Assembly (NCBI RefSeq): GCF_003259365.1
Contig: NZ_QLLY01000008.1
Location: 124,001-188,000, forward strand
Source of the DNA: Streptomyces sp. PsTaAH-137
Lineage (GTDB): Bacteria > Actinomycetota > Actinomycetes > Streptomycetales > Streptomycetaceae
DNA: 64,000 nt
Direction of reading: 5' to 3'
Shown piece by piece: positions 56,163 through 64,000 of the stretch (its first letter is position 1; every line of letters starts with the position of its first letter). The position numbers and the translations under genes were made by a program. The notes beneath the pieces are model-generated. The model searched no databases. It saw only the letters and a program-made list of their open reading frames with translations, and had not been told where the DNA came from.

Positions 56163-57974
56163 GTGCACCACCTCTCCAGACGTACGCTGCTCGCCGCCAC
56201 CACCGCCGGTGTCGCCGCGACAGCCCTGGGCGCCGTCCCCGCCCAGGCGTCCAAAGGCACCTCCGACCAGGCCCTCAAGAAGATCATCTCCGGGATGTCC
56301 CTGGAGGAGAAGGTCGGCCAGCTCTTCGTGATGCGGGTGTACGGACACTCGGCCGACGCCCCGGACCAGGCCGACATCGACGCGAACCTCAAAGAGATCG
56401 GGGTGCGCACGGCCGACGAGCTGATCGACAAGTACAAGCTCGGCGGCATCATCTACTTCCAGTGGGCGCACAACGTCCGCGACCCGCACCAGACAGCCGA
56501 CCTCAGCAACGGCATCCAGCGGGCCGGACAGCGCCAGCCCTCCCGCATACCGCTGCTGATCGCCACCGACCAGGAGCACGGCATCGTCTGCCGGGTCGGC
56601 AAGCCCGCCACCCTGTTCCCCGGCGCGATGGCCCTCGGCGCGGGCGGCAGCCACTCCGACGCGCGCAAGGCGGGCCAACTGGCCGGCGCCGAGCTGCGCG
56701 CCCTCGGCATCGTCCAGGACTACGCGCCGGACGCCGACGTGAACGTCAACCCGGCCAACCCGGTCATCGGCGTCCGCTCCTTCGGCGCCGACCCCGACGC
56801 GGTCGCCGGTCTGGTCGCCGCCCAGGTCAAGGGCTACCAGTCGGCAGGCATAGCGTCGACGGCCAAGCACTTCCCGGGCCATGGCGACACCGCCACCGAC
56901 TCGCACACCGGCCTGCCGGTCATCACGCACACGCGCGAGCAGTGGGAGCAGCTGGACCGGCCGTCGTTCGAGGCCGCGATAGCCGCCGGCATCGACTCGA
57001 TCATGACGGCCCACATCGTCGTACCGGCCCTGGACCCGGCCGAGGACCCGGCGACGCTCTCGCGCCCGATCCTCACCGGCATCCTGCGCGAACAGCTCGG
57101 CTACGACGGCGTGGTCATCACCGACTCGCTCGGCATGGAGGGCGTGCGGACCAAGTACGGCGACGCCCGCGTCCCCGTCCTCGCGCTCCAGGCCGGCGTC
57201 GACCAGCTCCTCAACCCGCCCACTCTGGACGTCTCCTGGAACGCGGTGCTCGACGCCGTGAAGAGCGGCGAGCTGACCGAGGCCCGGCTCGACGAATCGA
57301 TCCTGCGCATCCTGCGCCTGAAGGCGAAGCTGGGGCTCTTCAAGGCCAAGGAGGTCTACGTCTCGCACAGCGGCGTCGACCGGACCGTCGGGACCCGCGC
57401 GCACCTGGCCGCCGCCGACCGGATCGCCGAGCGCACCACGACGCTCCTGGTGAACAAGGAGAAGCTGCTCCCGCTGTCCCGCCGCACCCACAAGAACGTC
57501 CTCGTCCTCGGCGCCAACCCGGCCTCGCCCTCGCTCAGCGACGGCCCGCCGACCACCGTGATCGGCGCCGCCCTCACCGAACGCGGCTTCTCGGCGACGG
57601 TGCTGGCGACCGGCACGGCGCCGAGCCAGGCCGTCATCGACCAGGCCGTCGCCGCGGCGGCGGGCAAGGACGCCGTCGTCATCGGCACGTACAACGTGAC
57701 CGCGGGCAGCACCCAGCAGAAGCTGGTGAACGCGGTCGCGGCCACCGGTGTCCCGGTCGTCACCCTGTCCGTGCGCAATCCCTACGACGTCGCCCAACTG
57801 GGCGCCGCCGACGCGCACGTGGCCGCGTACTCGTGGATCGACGTCGAACTGCGTGCCGCGGTGCGGGTGCTGACGGGTGCGGCCAGGCCGCGGGGCAGGC
57901 TGCCGGTCCCGGTGCAGCGGGCCGACGACCCGACGCAGGTGCTCTATCCGATCGGGTACGGGCTGAGGTACTGA
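56163..57974 (+). CDS. Tat-exported glycoside hydrolase family 3, NagZ-like
   Basis: The 603-residue protein has a Tat signal (HHLSRRTLLAATTAGVAA) ending AQA, then a GH3 barrel. AKHFPGHGDTATDSHTGLP is the family's beta-N-acetylglucosaminidase motif, in which an Asp/His dyad acts as acid/base, and GVVITDSLGMEG carries the nucleophile Asp. A C-terminal alpha/beta domain of about 200 residues follows. A secreted beta-N-acetylhexosaminidase acting on chitin or peptidoglycan sugars is likely. GGAAGGAG precedes the GTG start. Confidence 0.88.
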   Translation: MHHLSRRTLLAATTAGVAATALGAVPAQASKGTSDQALKKIISGMSLEEKVGQLFVMRVYGHSADAPDQADIDANLKEIGVRTADELIDKYKLGGIIYFQWAHNVRDPHQTADLSNGIQRAGQRQPSRIPLLIATDQEHGIVCRVGKPATLFPGAMALGAGGSHSDARKAGQLAGAELRALGIVQDYAPDADVNVNPANPVIGVRSFGADPDAVAGLVAAQVKGYQSAGIASTAKHFPGHGDTATDSHTGLPVITHTREQWEQLDRPSFEAAIAAGIDSIMTAHIVVPALDPAEDPATLSRPILTGILREQLGYDGVVITDSLGMEGVRTKYGDARVPVLALQAGVDQLLNPPTLDVSWNAVLDAVKSGELTEARLDESILRILRLKAKLGLFKAKEVYVSHSGVDRTVGTRAHLAAADRIAERTTTLLVNKEKLLPLSRRTHKNVLVLGANPASPSLSDGPPTTVIGAALTERGFSATVLATGTAPSQAVIDQAVAAAAGKDAVVIGTYNVTAGSTQQKLVNAVAATGVPVVTLSVRNPYDVAQLGAADAHVAAYSWIDVELRAAVRVLTGAARPRGRLPVPVQRADDPTQVLYPIGYGLRY

Positions 57975-58019
57975 CGCCCGCGGACGTCACCGGCCGCCGT
58001 ACGTCCGGCACGGGCGGCC

Positions 58020-58062
58020 CGTACCTCCCTCTCCGTACCGGGCGTACGGAGAGGGAGGTACG
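58020..58062 (+). terminator. Terminator hairpin with 19-bp perfect stem after GH3
   Basis: CGTACCTCCCTCTCCGTAC (58020-58038) pairs with GTACGGAGAGGGAGGTACG (58044-58062) around the loop CGGGC. It lies 46 bp after the GH3 stop. Confidence 0.85.
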
Positions 58063-58164
58063 GCCCACCGGCACACCGCCCCCGACCTACGCAAAGCACC
58101 CGGAAACTCTGGCGTGCCTCCGCGTCCGCGGGTCAGTCTTGTCGGGCATACCCGGGGGGCTGTC

Positions 58165-58761
58165 ATGCGTGCGCGAACGGTTGGAGTGGGGTGCGCGGGG
58201 CTGCTGTTCGCCCTCGCGCTGACCGGCTGTCAGGATGCGCCGGACGACGCGGCGGCGCCCCCGGCGACACGGGTGTCGCCGTCCGGGTACGGGGCGGCCT
58301 TCCTCGCGGTGGGCGAGTGCGGTTCGCGCGGGCGGACCTCGTTCGGCGAGGTGGGGTGCCGCAGCGAGAGGGCCGTCGCCCGGGTGCTCGCCCGCCACGA
58401 CGGCGACACCGCCGACGGCCCGGCCTGTCCGGGCGGCACCGACTTCGTCCTGCACATCAGCGAGAACCGGCCCGGGAAGAGCCCCGCTCCGTCCCGGGGC
58501 TACGCCTGCATGCGCAATCTGGAGCCCCCGCACCCCGGTGACCCGGGCGCCGGGGGCGGCCCGCGCACCGTCGTCGGCGACTGTGTCTACGGCGTCGGCG
58601 AGGGCCAGGTCCGGGAGACCGCCTGCGACGGTTCGGGCGAGAGCGCGCCGCAGTACCGCGTGTGGTCGGCGGTCCGGGCGCGCGACCGGTGTCCGCCGTC
58701 GACGGCCCTGTACGTGGCCCTGGGCGGCGGCGAGCCGGTGGGGTGCGCGGTGCGGCTGTGA
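58165..58761 (+). CDS. Secreted lipoprotein, hypothetical
   Basis: The 198-residue protein has a lipoprotein signal ending LALTGC (Cys23). The mature part has eight or more cysteines (CGSRG, GCRSER, ACPGG, YACMRN, DCVYG, TACDG, RCPP, GCAVRL), probably disulfide-bonded. I do not recognise a domain. It is convergent with the peptidase gene. The ATG follows a GGGGGG stretch. Confidence 0.65.
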   Translation: MRARTVGVGCAGLLFALALTGCQDAPDDAAAPPATRVSPSGYGAAFLAVGECGSRGRTSFGEVGCRSERAVARVLARHDGDTADGPACPGGTDFVLHISENRPGKSPAPSRGYACMRNLEPPHPGDPGAGGGPRTVVGDCVYGVGEGQVRETACDGSGESAPQYRVWSAVRARDRCPPSTALYVALGGGEPVGCAVRL

Positions 58762-58804
58762 GGGGGCGGCGGGCGGCCGCCGCCCCCTCAGGGCGTCGGC
58801 CGGG

Positions 58805-60199
58805 TCACGGCCGCAGCGTCAGCTCCCTGGCCGGGCCGGTCCGGTCCAGCCCGGCGTCGTGCGGCGCCTTGGCCGTCGTACCGGACAGGCCGGCCCACGC
58901 GAGGATCCGCTGGGTGGCGAGCTCCTTGTCACCGGCGGTCAGCGCGGCGACGTTCGCGCCGTGGTTGGCGTGCGGCGCGGTCAGCACGTACGAGTCCCGC
59001 GCGCCCTTGCCGAGGCGGAAGCGCTCGGCGCCCCACGGGTCGTTGTCGCCGTACACGTAGAGCATGCGCGTGGCGTGGTGGCGGACCCAGGCGTCGACGT
59101 CGGGCATGGCCCGCTTGTCGAACTTCATGGAGATGGAGCGCGGCACGAAGTTGCGCGGCGGCTGGTAGCCGTAGCGGGAGAGCTTGCCGAGCCAGGGCTG
59201 CTTGATGTCGGGCGAGCCGAGCTGGGTGCCCGCCTGGTAGTAGTACGGCGTGTACCGCTCCAGGCCCTGGTCGGCGTAGGACGACCAGCCGCCGACGGCG
59301 TCGACGTAGTCGAAGAGGGCCTGGTCGGTGACGGTGGCCGCGTCCGGGACGTCGGCGCACGCGGACTCGGGCTGGTACTGCCAGAAGCCCCACACGAGGT
59401 CGAGGACGGTCGCCTCGTACGCCTTGTCCAGCGAACCGACCGTGGTCACCGTGTAGTTGTTGGCGGCGAGGTAGTCCGCGTACTTCTTCTCCAGCGCGGT
59501 GCGACGCACCAGCGTCTCGCGCTGGACCTTCTGGAGGGCGACGCGGCAGTCCTTGGGGCCGACGTTCGCGAGGAAGCGGTCGTAGGCCGAGTCCTCGTCG
59601 TTCACGACGTCGTTCGGGGCGACGTAGGCGACGACGCCGTCCATGTCCCGCGGGTAGAAACGCTCGTAGTACGTGGCCGTCATGCCGCCCTTGGAGCCGC
59701 CGGTGGTCAGCCAGTTGGCGCCGTAGACCGGCTTCAGGGCCTGGTAGATGCGGTGCTGGTCGCTGGCCGCCTGCCAGATGTCGAGCTTGGACCAGTCGGC
59801 GGGCTGCGGGCGGGACGGGGTGAAGAAGCGGTACTCCACGGAGACCTGGTTGCCGTCGACGATCCGGGTCGGCTCGCTGCGCGACGGGGTCGTGGAGACG
59901 TTGTAGCCGCTGGTGAACATGACCGTCGGGCGGCTGACGTCCTTGTGCAGCACGGTGATCCGCTGCTGGAACGTGCCCTTGGACGGGTGCCTGTGGTCGA
60001 CGGGCTGGGTGAAGTTCAGGACGAAGTAGCGGTAGCCGTCGTACGGCTTCTCCTCGACGAGGCTGATGCCGGGTACGGCGAGCAGCCGGTCCTTGATGTC
60101 GGTGGCGTCCGCGGCGGCGGTGGCCGTCGTCGTTCCGGCCGCGGCCACCGTGCCTATCAGCACGACGAGCGACAGCAGCCATCTGAGCACCTTGCGCAT
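58805..60199 (-). CDS. S37-family tripeptidyl aminopeptidase
   Basis: The 464-residue protein has a signal peptide (LLSLVVLIGTVAAAG with an alanine-rich cleavage region). Motifs of the S28/S37 alpha/beta-hydrolase peptidases follow: VLNFTQPVDHRHP, the nucleophile GGSKGGMTA, LYVYGDNDPWG with the Asp, and APHANHGANV with the His. The PS-10-type peptidases of Streptomyces release tripeptides from peptide N-termini outside the cell. GGGGAG precedes the ATG. Confidence 0.9.
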   Translation of the reverse strand: MRKVLRWLLSLVVLIGTVAAAGTTTATAAADATDIKDRLLAVPGISLVEEKPYDGYRYFVLNFTQPVDHRHPSKGTFQQRITVLHKDVSRPTVMFTSGYNVSTTPSRSEPTRIVDGNQVSVEYRFFTPSRPQPADWSKLDIWQAASDQHRIYQALKPVYGANWLTTGGSKGGMTATYYERFYPRDMDGVVAYVAPNDVVNDEDSAYDRFLANVGPKDCRVALQKVQRETLVRRTALEKKYADYLAANNYTVTTVGSLDKAYEATVLDLVWGFWQYQPESACADVPDAATVTDQALFDYVDAVGGWSSYADQGLERYTPYYYQAGTQLGSPDIKQPWLGKLSRYGYQPPRNFVPRSISMKFDKRAMPDVDAWVRHHATRMLYVYGDNDPWGAERFRLGKGARDSYVLTAPHANHGANVAALTAGDKELATQRILAWAGLSGTTAKAPHDAGLDRTGPARELTLRP

Positions 60200-60299
60200 A
60201 CACACTCCCCTGGAGACGCGAGTACAACAGCGCCCCGGAAACTATCGGAGCGATCCGCGTACCACCAGAGGGACTTGGTGTCCGCTCAGCAGAACGGCC

Positions 60300-60719
60300 T
60301 CAGCACAGGATCCAGCCCGTGCTGACCGACCGGGAGCCCACCTTCCCCGTCACCTTCACGCAGCGGTGCCCCGCGTGCACCGTGACCGGTCCCGCGTGGT
60401 GGGTGAAGCGGCCCGCGTCGACGACCTGGCGGTTGCCGCGCGCCTGGACGCCGACGGACATGTACTGGCGGGTGCCGCCGCGCTTGGGGTAGGTGACGGC
60501 GCAGACATAGCCGTTGTTCTTGTAGACGACCGTCCGGCCGGTGGCGAAGGAGAGGGTGCGGGCCTTGTGCCCGGAGCAGAGCGCGGCCGCGTGCGCGCTG
60601 CCGACGGCCGGACCGCCGAGGACCAGCAGACCCGAGCCGAGCAGCGCGGCCAGCAGGAACGCGGCCGGGCGGCGCGGCCCGCGGCGTATGCCGGAGCCCG
60701 CATCTCCGTCTCTTCGCAC
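60300..60719 (-). CDS. Small secreted protein, hypothetical
   Basis: The 139-residue protein (GTG start after GGGAGGG) has a signal peptide with a long hydrophobic core (AAFLLAALLGSGLLVLGGPA) and cleavage AHA-A. The mature part of about 95 residues has four cysteines (LCSGH, YVCAV, RCVKV, WILC), likely two disulfides, and is basic. No family recognised. It lies 100 bp upstream of the peptidase on the same strand and 107 bp downstream of the ABC exporter. Confidence 0.65.
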   Translation of the reverse strand: MRRDGDAGSGIRRGPRRPAAFLLAALLGSGLLVLGGPAVGSAHAAALCSGHKARTLSFATGRTVVYKNNGYVCAVTYPKRGGTRQYMSVGVQARGNRQVVDAGRFTHHAGPVTVHAGHRCVKVTGKVGSRSVSTGWILC

Positions 60720-60825
60720 CTTGGATCCCTCCCGTCACATCGGCACCAGCGTACTGATGAACGGACGCGCTCCAGGGGTCGTACGGTTGCGCGAATCCCG
60801 CACCTCGACGCACGCACGGCCGCGC

Positions 60826-63800
60826 TCACCTCGACGCGGCGACCACGTCCGTCGCGTCGTCGTCCTCGCCGATGAAGGTGCGCCACAGCCGCGCGTACGT
60901 CCCGTCGAGGGCGAGCAGCTCGTCGTGCGTGCCGTCCTCCACGACCTGTCCGTGGTCCATCACCACGACCCGGTCGGCGCGGGCCGCCGTCGTCAGGCGG
61001 TGCGCGACGACGAGGGTGGTGCGCTTGCCGGCGAGGCGGTCCGTGGCCTGGTTGACCTGCGCCTCGGTGGCGAGGTCGAGGGCGGCCGTGGCCTCGTCGA
61101 GGAGCAGGATGTCGGGGTCGACGAGCTCGGCGCGGGCCAGGGCGATCAGCTGGCGCTGGCCCGCCGAGAGGTTGCGGCCGCGCTCGGCGACCTCGTGGAG
61201 GTAGCCGCCGTCGAGGGTGGCGATCATCCCGTGCGCGCCGACCGCGCGGGCCGCGGCCTCCACCTCGGCGTCGCTCGCGCCGGGACGCCCGTACGCGATG
61301 GCGTCGCGGATCGTGCCGGGGAAGAGGTACGCCTCCTGCGGGACGACGCCGAGCCGGTGCCGGTACGCCGTGAGGTCGAGGTCGCGCAGGTCGGTGCCGT
61401 CGGCGGTGACCCGGCCGCCGGTCGGGTCGTAGAACCGGGCGACCAGCTTGACCAGCGTCGACTTGCCCGCGCCGGTCTCGCCGACGAACGCGACGGTCTG
61501 GCCCGCGGGGATGCGCAGCCGTACGCCGCTCAGGGCCACCTCGTCCGTGCCGTACGCGAAGTCGACGTCCTCGAAGGCGATCTCGCCGCGCAGGGACAGC
61601 ACGTCCAGCGGCTCGGCGGCGCCCTTCGTGGAGGTCGGCTCGCGCAGGAGTTCCTGGATCCGGCCCAGCGAGACGGTGGCCTGCTGGTAGCCGTCGAAGA
61701 CCTGGGAGAGCTGCTGCACGGGCGCGAAGAACAGGTCGATGTAGAGCAGGTACGCGACCAGCGCGCCGGTCGTCAGCGTGCCCGCGTCGACCCGGTGGGC
61801 GCCCACCATCAGCACGGCGGCGGCCGCCACCGACGACAGCAGCTGCACGAACGGGAAGTAGACGGAGATCAGCCACTGGCCGCGGACGCGCGCGCTGCGG
61901 TAGCTGTCGCTGCCCGCCGCGTACCGCGCCCGGCCGTCCTTCTCGCGCCGGAACGCCTGCACGATGCGCAGCCCGGCCACGGTCTCCTGGAGGTCGGCGT
62001 TGACGACGGAGACCCGCTCGCGGGCCAGCTCGTACGCCTTGACGCTGGAGCGGCGGAAGAAGAACGTGCCGACGATCAGCGGCGGCAGCGTCGCGAAGAC
62101 GACGAGCGCGAGCTGGAGGTCGATGACGAGCAGGGCGACCATGATGCCGAAGAAGGTGACGACGGAGACGAACGCGGTGACCAGGCCGGTCTGGAGGAAC
62201 GTCGACAGCGCGTCGACGTCCGTCGTCATCCGGGTCATGATCCGGCCGGTCAGCTCGCGCTCGTAGTAGTCGAGGCCGAGCCGCTGGAGCTGGGAGAAGA
62301 TCTTCAGGCGGAGCGAGTACAGCACCCGCTCGCCGGTGCGGCCCGTCATCCGGGTCTCGCCGATCTGCGCGGCCCACTGCACGAGCACGGCGACCAGCGC
62401 GAGCCCGGACGCCGCCCAGACCGCGCCGAGCGCGAGCCGGCTGACACCCTCGTCGATGCCGTGCCGGATGAGGACGGGCAGCAGCAGTCCGACGCCCGCG
62501 TCGACCGCGACCAGGCCCAGGCTGATCAGCAGCACGGGCCCGAAGCCGCGCAGCAGCCTGCGCAGGCCGTAGGAGTCCTCGGGCGTGACGGCCCGCGCCT
62601 CGTCGATGTCGGGGGTGTCGGTGGCGGGCGGCAGCGCGTCCACCTGCGCGAGCAGCTCGGGCGTGGCGGGCATCCCGGCCAGCGCCGGATCCTTGGAGTT
62701 CCCGGGCTCCCGGTCGCCGCTCCACAGCCTGGGGGTGACCCCGCGCTCGGCGTCGAACTCGGCGTCCAGCTCCTCCCGTACGGACGTGTCCTCGGCCGGG
62801 GCCGTGGGCAGCGTGTGGCCGGGCGAGACGCCGCCCAGCTCGTCGGGGTCGGTGAGCAGCCGCCGGTACAGCGGGGAGTCCGCCTCCAGCTCGGCGTGCG
62901 TGCCGATCGCGGCGAGCCGGCCGCCGTCGAGGACCGCGATGCGGTCGGCGAGGTTCAGGGTGGAGCGGCGGTGGGCGATGAGCAGGGTGGTGCGGCCCGC
63001 CATCACGTGCTTGAGCGCTTCGTGGATCTCGTGCTCGACGCGCGCGTCCACGGCGGACGTGGCGTCGTCGAGGACCAGCAGGCGCGGGTCGGTGAGGATG
63101 GCGCGGGCGAGCGCGACGCGCTGCCGCTGGCCGCCGGAGAGGGTCAGCCCGTGCTCGCCGACCTTGGTGTCGTACCCCTCGGGCAGCTCGGCGATGAACC
63201 GGTCGGCCTGCGCGGCGCGCGCGGCGGCCTCGATCTGCTCGTCGGTGGCGTCCGGAACCCCGTAGGCGATGTTCGCGCGCACGGTGTCGGAGAAGAGGAA
63301 GGAGTCCTCCGGTACGAGACCGATGGCGGCCCGCAGCGAGGCGAGGCTCAGCTCGCGCACGTCGTGCCCGCCGACGAGGACGGCGCCGCGCGTGACGTCG
63401 TACAGGCGCGGCAGCAGCAGCGAGACGGTGGACTTGCCGGAGCCGGAGGAGCCGACGACGGCGAGGGTCTCGCCCGCGCGGATCTCGAAGGAGAGCCCGT
63501 TCAGGACGGGCCGGTCGCCGCCCGCGTACTCGAAGGCGACGTCGTCGAACTCGACGGTGGCCGGGGCGTCGGCGGGCAGGTCCTCGGTGCCGTCCACGAG
63601 GGACGGCTCGGTGTCGATGAGTTCGAGGACGCGCTCCGCACCGGCGCGGGCCTGCTGCCCGACGGTCAGCACGACGGCGAGCATCCGCACCGGGCCGACC
63701 AGCTGCGACAGGTAGGTGGAGAAGGCGACGAAGGTGCCGAGCGTGACCTGCCCGCGCACGGCGAGCCAGCCGCCGAGGGCCAGCATCGCGACCTGCCCGA

Positions 63801-64000
63801 GCGCGGGCACGGCCTGGAGCGCGGGGGTGAACTTGGAATTGAGCCGGATCGTGCGCAGGCGTCCGGCGAACAGCCGCCGCCCGACCTCCCTGAGCTTCCC
63901 GGTCTCCTGGTCCTCCTGACCGAAGCCCTTCACGACGCGCACCCCGCTGACCGCGCCGTCGACGACACCCGCGACGGCGGCGGCCTGCGCCTGCGCGTAC
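60826..64000 (-). CDS. Double ABC exporter, N-terminal end outside window
   Basis: At least 1058 residues are visible, with the start beyond 64000. The layout is membrane domain, NBD1 (Walker A GSSGSGKST, signature LSGGQRQR, Walker B LLVLDDATSAVD), membrane domain, NBD2 (GETGAGKST, LSAGQRQL, LLLDEATAALD). As in the exporter at 23863-27504, the first Walker B has Asp in place of the catalytic Glu. The two are probably ancient paralogues. Substrate unknown. Confidence 0.87.
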   Translation of the reverse strand, partial: YAQAQAAAVAGVVDGAVSGVRVVKGFGQEDQETGKLREVGRRLFAGRLRTIRLNSKFTPALQAVPALGQVAMLALGGWLAVRGQVTLGTFVAFSTYLSQLVGPVRMLAVVLTVGQQARAGAERVLELIDTEPSLVDGTEDLPADAPATVEFDDVAFEYAGGDRPVLNGLSFEIRAGETLAVVGSSGSGKSTVSLLLPRLYDVTRGAVLVGGHDVRELSLASLRAAIGLVPEDSFLFSDTVRANIAYGVPDATDEQIEAAARAAQADRFIAELPEGYDTKVGEHGLTLSGGQRQRVALARAILTDPRLLVLDDATSAVDARVEHEIHEALKHVMAGRTTLLIAHRRSTLNLADRIAVLDGGRLAAIGTHAELEADSPLYRRLLTDPDELGGVSPGHTLPTAPAEDTSVREELDAEFDAERGVTPRLWSGDREPGNSKDPALAGMPATPELLAQVDALPPATDTPDIDEARAVTPEDSYGLRRLLRGFGPVLLISLGLVAVDAGVGLLLPVLIRHGIDEGVSRLALGAVWAASGLALVAVLVQWAAQIGETRMTGRTGERVLYSLRLKIFSQLQRLGLDYYERELTGRIMTRMTTDVDALSTFLQTGLVTAFVSVVTFFGIMVALLVIDLQLALVVFATLPPLIVGTFFFRRSSVKAYELARERVSVVNADLQETVAGLRIVQAFRREKDGRARYAAGSDSYRSARVRGQWLISVYFPFVQLLSSVAAAAVLMVGAHRVDAGTLTTGALVAYLLYIDLFFAPVQQLSQVFDGYQQATVSLGRIQELLREPTSTKGAAEPLDVLSLRGEIAFEDVDFAYGTDEVALSGVRLRIPAGQTVAFVGETGAGKSTLVKLVARFYDPTGGRVTADGTDLRDLDLTAYRHRLGVVPQEAYLFPGTIRDAIAYGRPGASDAEVEAAARAVGAHGMIATLDGGYLHEVAERGRNLSAGQRQLIALARAELVDPDILLLDEATAALDLATEAQVNQATDRLAGKRTTLVVAHRLTTAARADRVVVMDHGQVVEDGTHDELLALDGTYARLWRTFIGEDDDATDVVAASR

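Overview
The window is high-GC actinobacterial chromosome, almost certainly Streptomyces. Codons are strongly GC3-biased, long spurious antisense frames are common, and GTG starts and 4-nt start/stop overlaps are frequent. Both complete Tat signals and lipoboxes occur, and short GC-rich interspersed repeats fill many intergenic gaps. I see no tRNA, rRNA, IS element, prophage or CRISPR.

Layout. 1-0.56 kb is the end of an acyl-CoA dehydrogenase. 0.7-6.5 kb (minus) holds a von Willebrand-A lipoprotein, an ABC-2 permease and a large alpha/beta-hydrolase::ABC-ATPase fusion. 6.8-8.6 kb (plus) is a GNAT enzyme and a Gfo/Idh/MocA dehydrogenase. 8.6-11.9 kb has a small membrane protein, an APC amino-acid permease and a lipoprotein. 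11.9-14.7 kb is a small unrecognised module: a frameshifted small protein, a methyltransferase, a protein with a Cys-rich tail, and a divergent XRE regulator. 14.8-23.3 kb is myo-inositol catabolism: iolC::aldolase-iolB-iolD-iolA on minus, iolE and an AraC regulator on plus. 23.7-31.4 kb contains a tiny HTH protein, a full-length double ABC exporter, a zinc alcohol dehydrogenase, a CPA2 antiporter, a PrsW-type protease and a CsoR-box-driven CopZ. 31.4-33.3 kb is a possible small-RNA locus beside citrate synthase. 33.5-37.8 kb has RecD2 and three conserved hypothetical genes. 38.0-43.9 kb is a ribose operon: rbsR, rbsA, an rbsC::rbsB fusion, rbsK, rbsD. 44.1-48.5 kb is a LacI-controlled operon of TIM-barrel enzyme, DUF993 protein and dehydrogenase. 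48.9-60.7 kb is a mixed stretch (methyltransferase, Tat phospholipase C, MarR::GNAT, TIM-barrel isomerase, EamA exporter with LysR, GH3 glycosidase, S37 tripeptidyl aminopeptidase, small secreted proteins). 60.8-64 kb is a second double ABC exporter running off the window.

Carbohydrate uptake and catabolism dominate. No classical iolG lies in the window. The two Gfo/Idh/MocA dehydrogenases (7.3 and 46.1 kb) share an identical 14-bp LacI-type operator, which suggests one regulon split over 40 kb.

Most unusual observations: (1) four successive hairpins with G-run loops (C-run on the other strand) at 31.63-31.86 kb; (2) an IolC-aldolase fusion whose linker is encoded by intergenic-type repeats; (3) about 28 copies of a composite palindromic repeat; (4) a hydrolase tethered to an ABC ATPase; (5) the 12-14.7 kb module.
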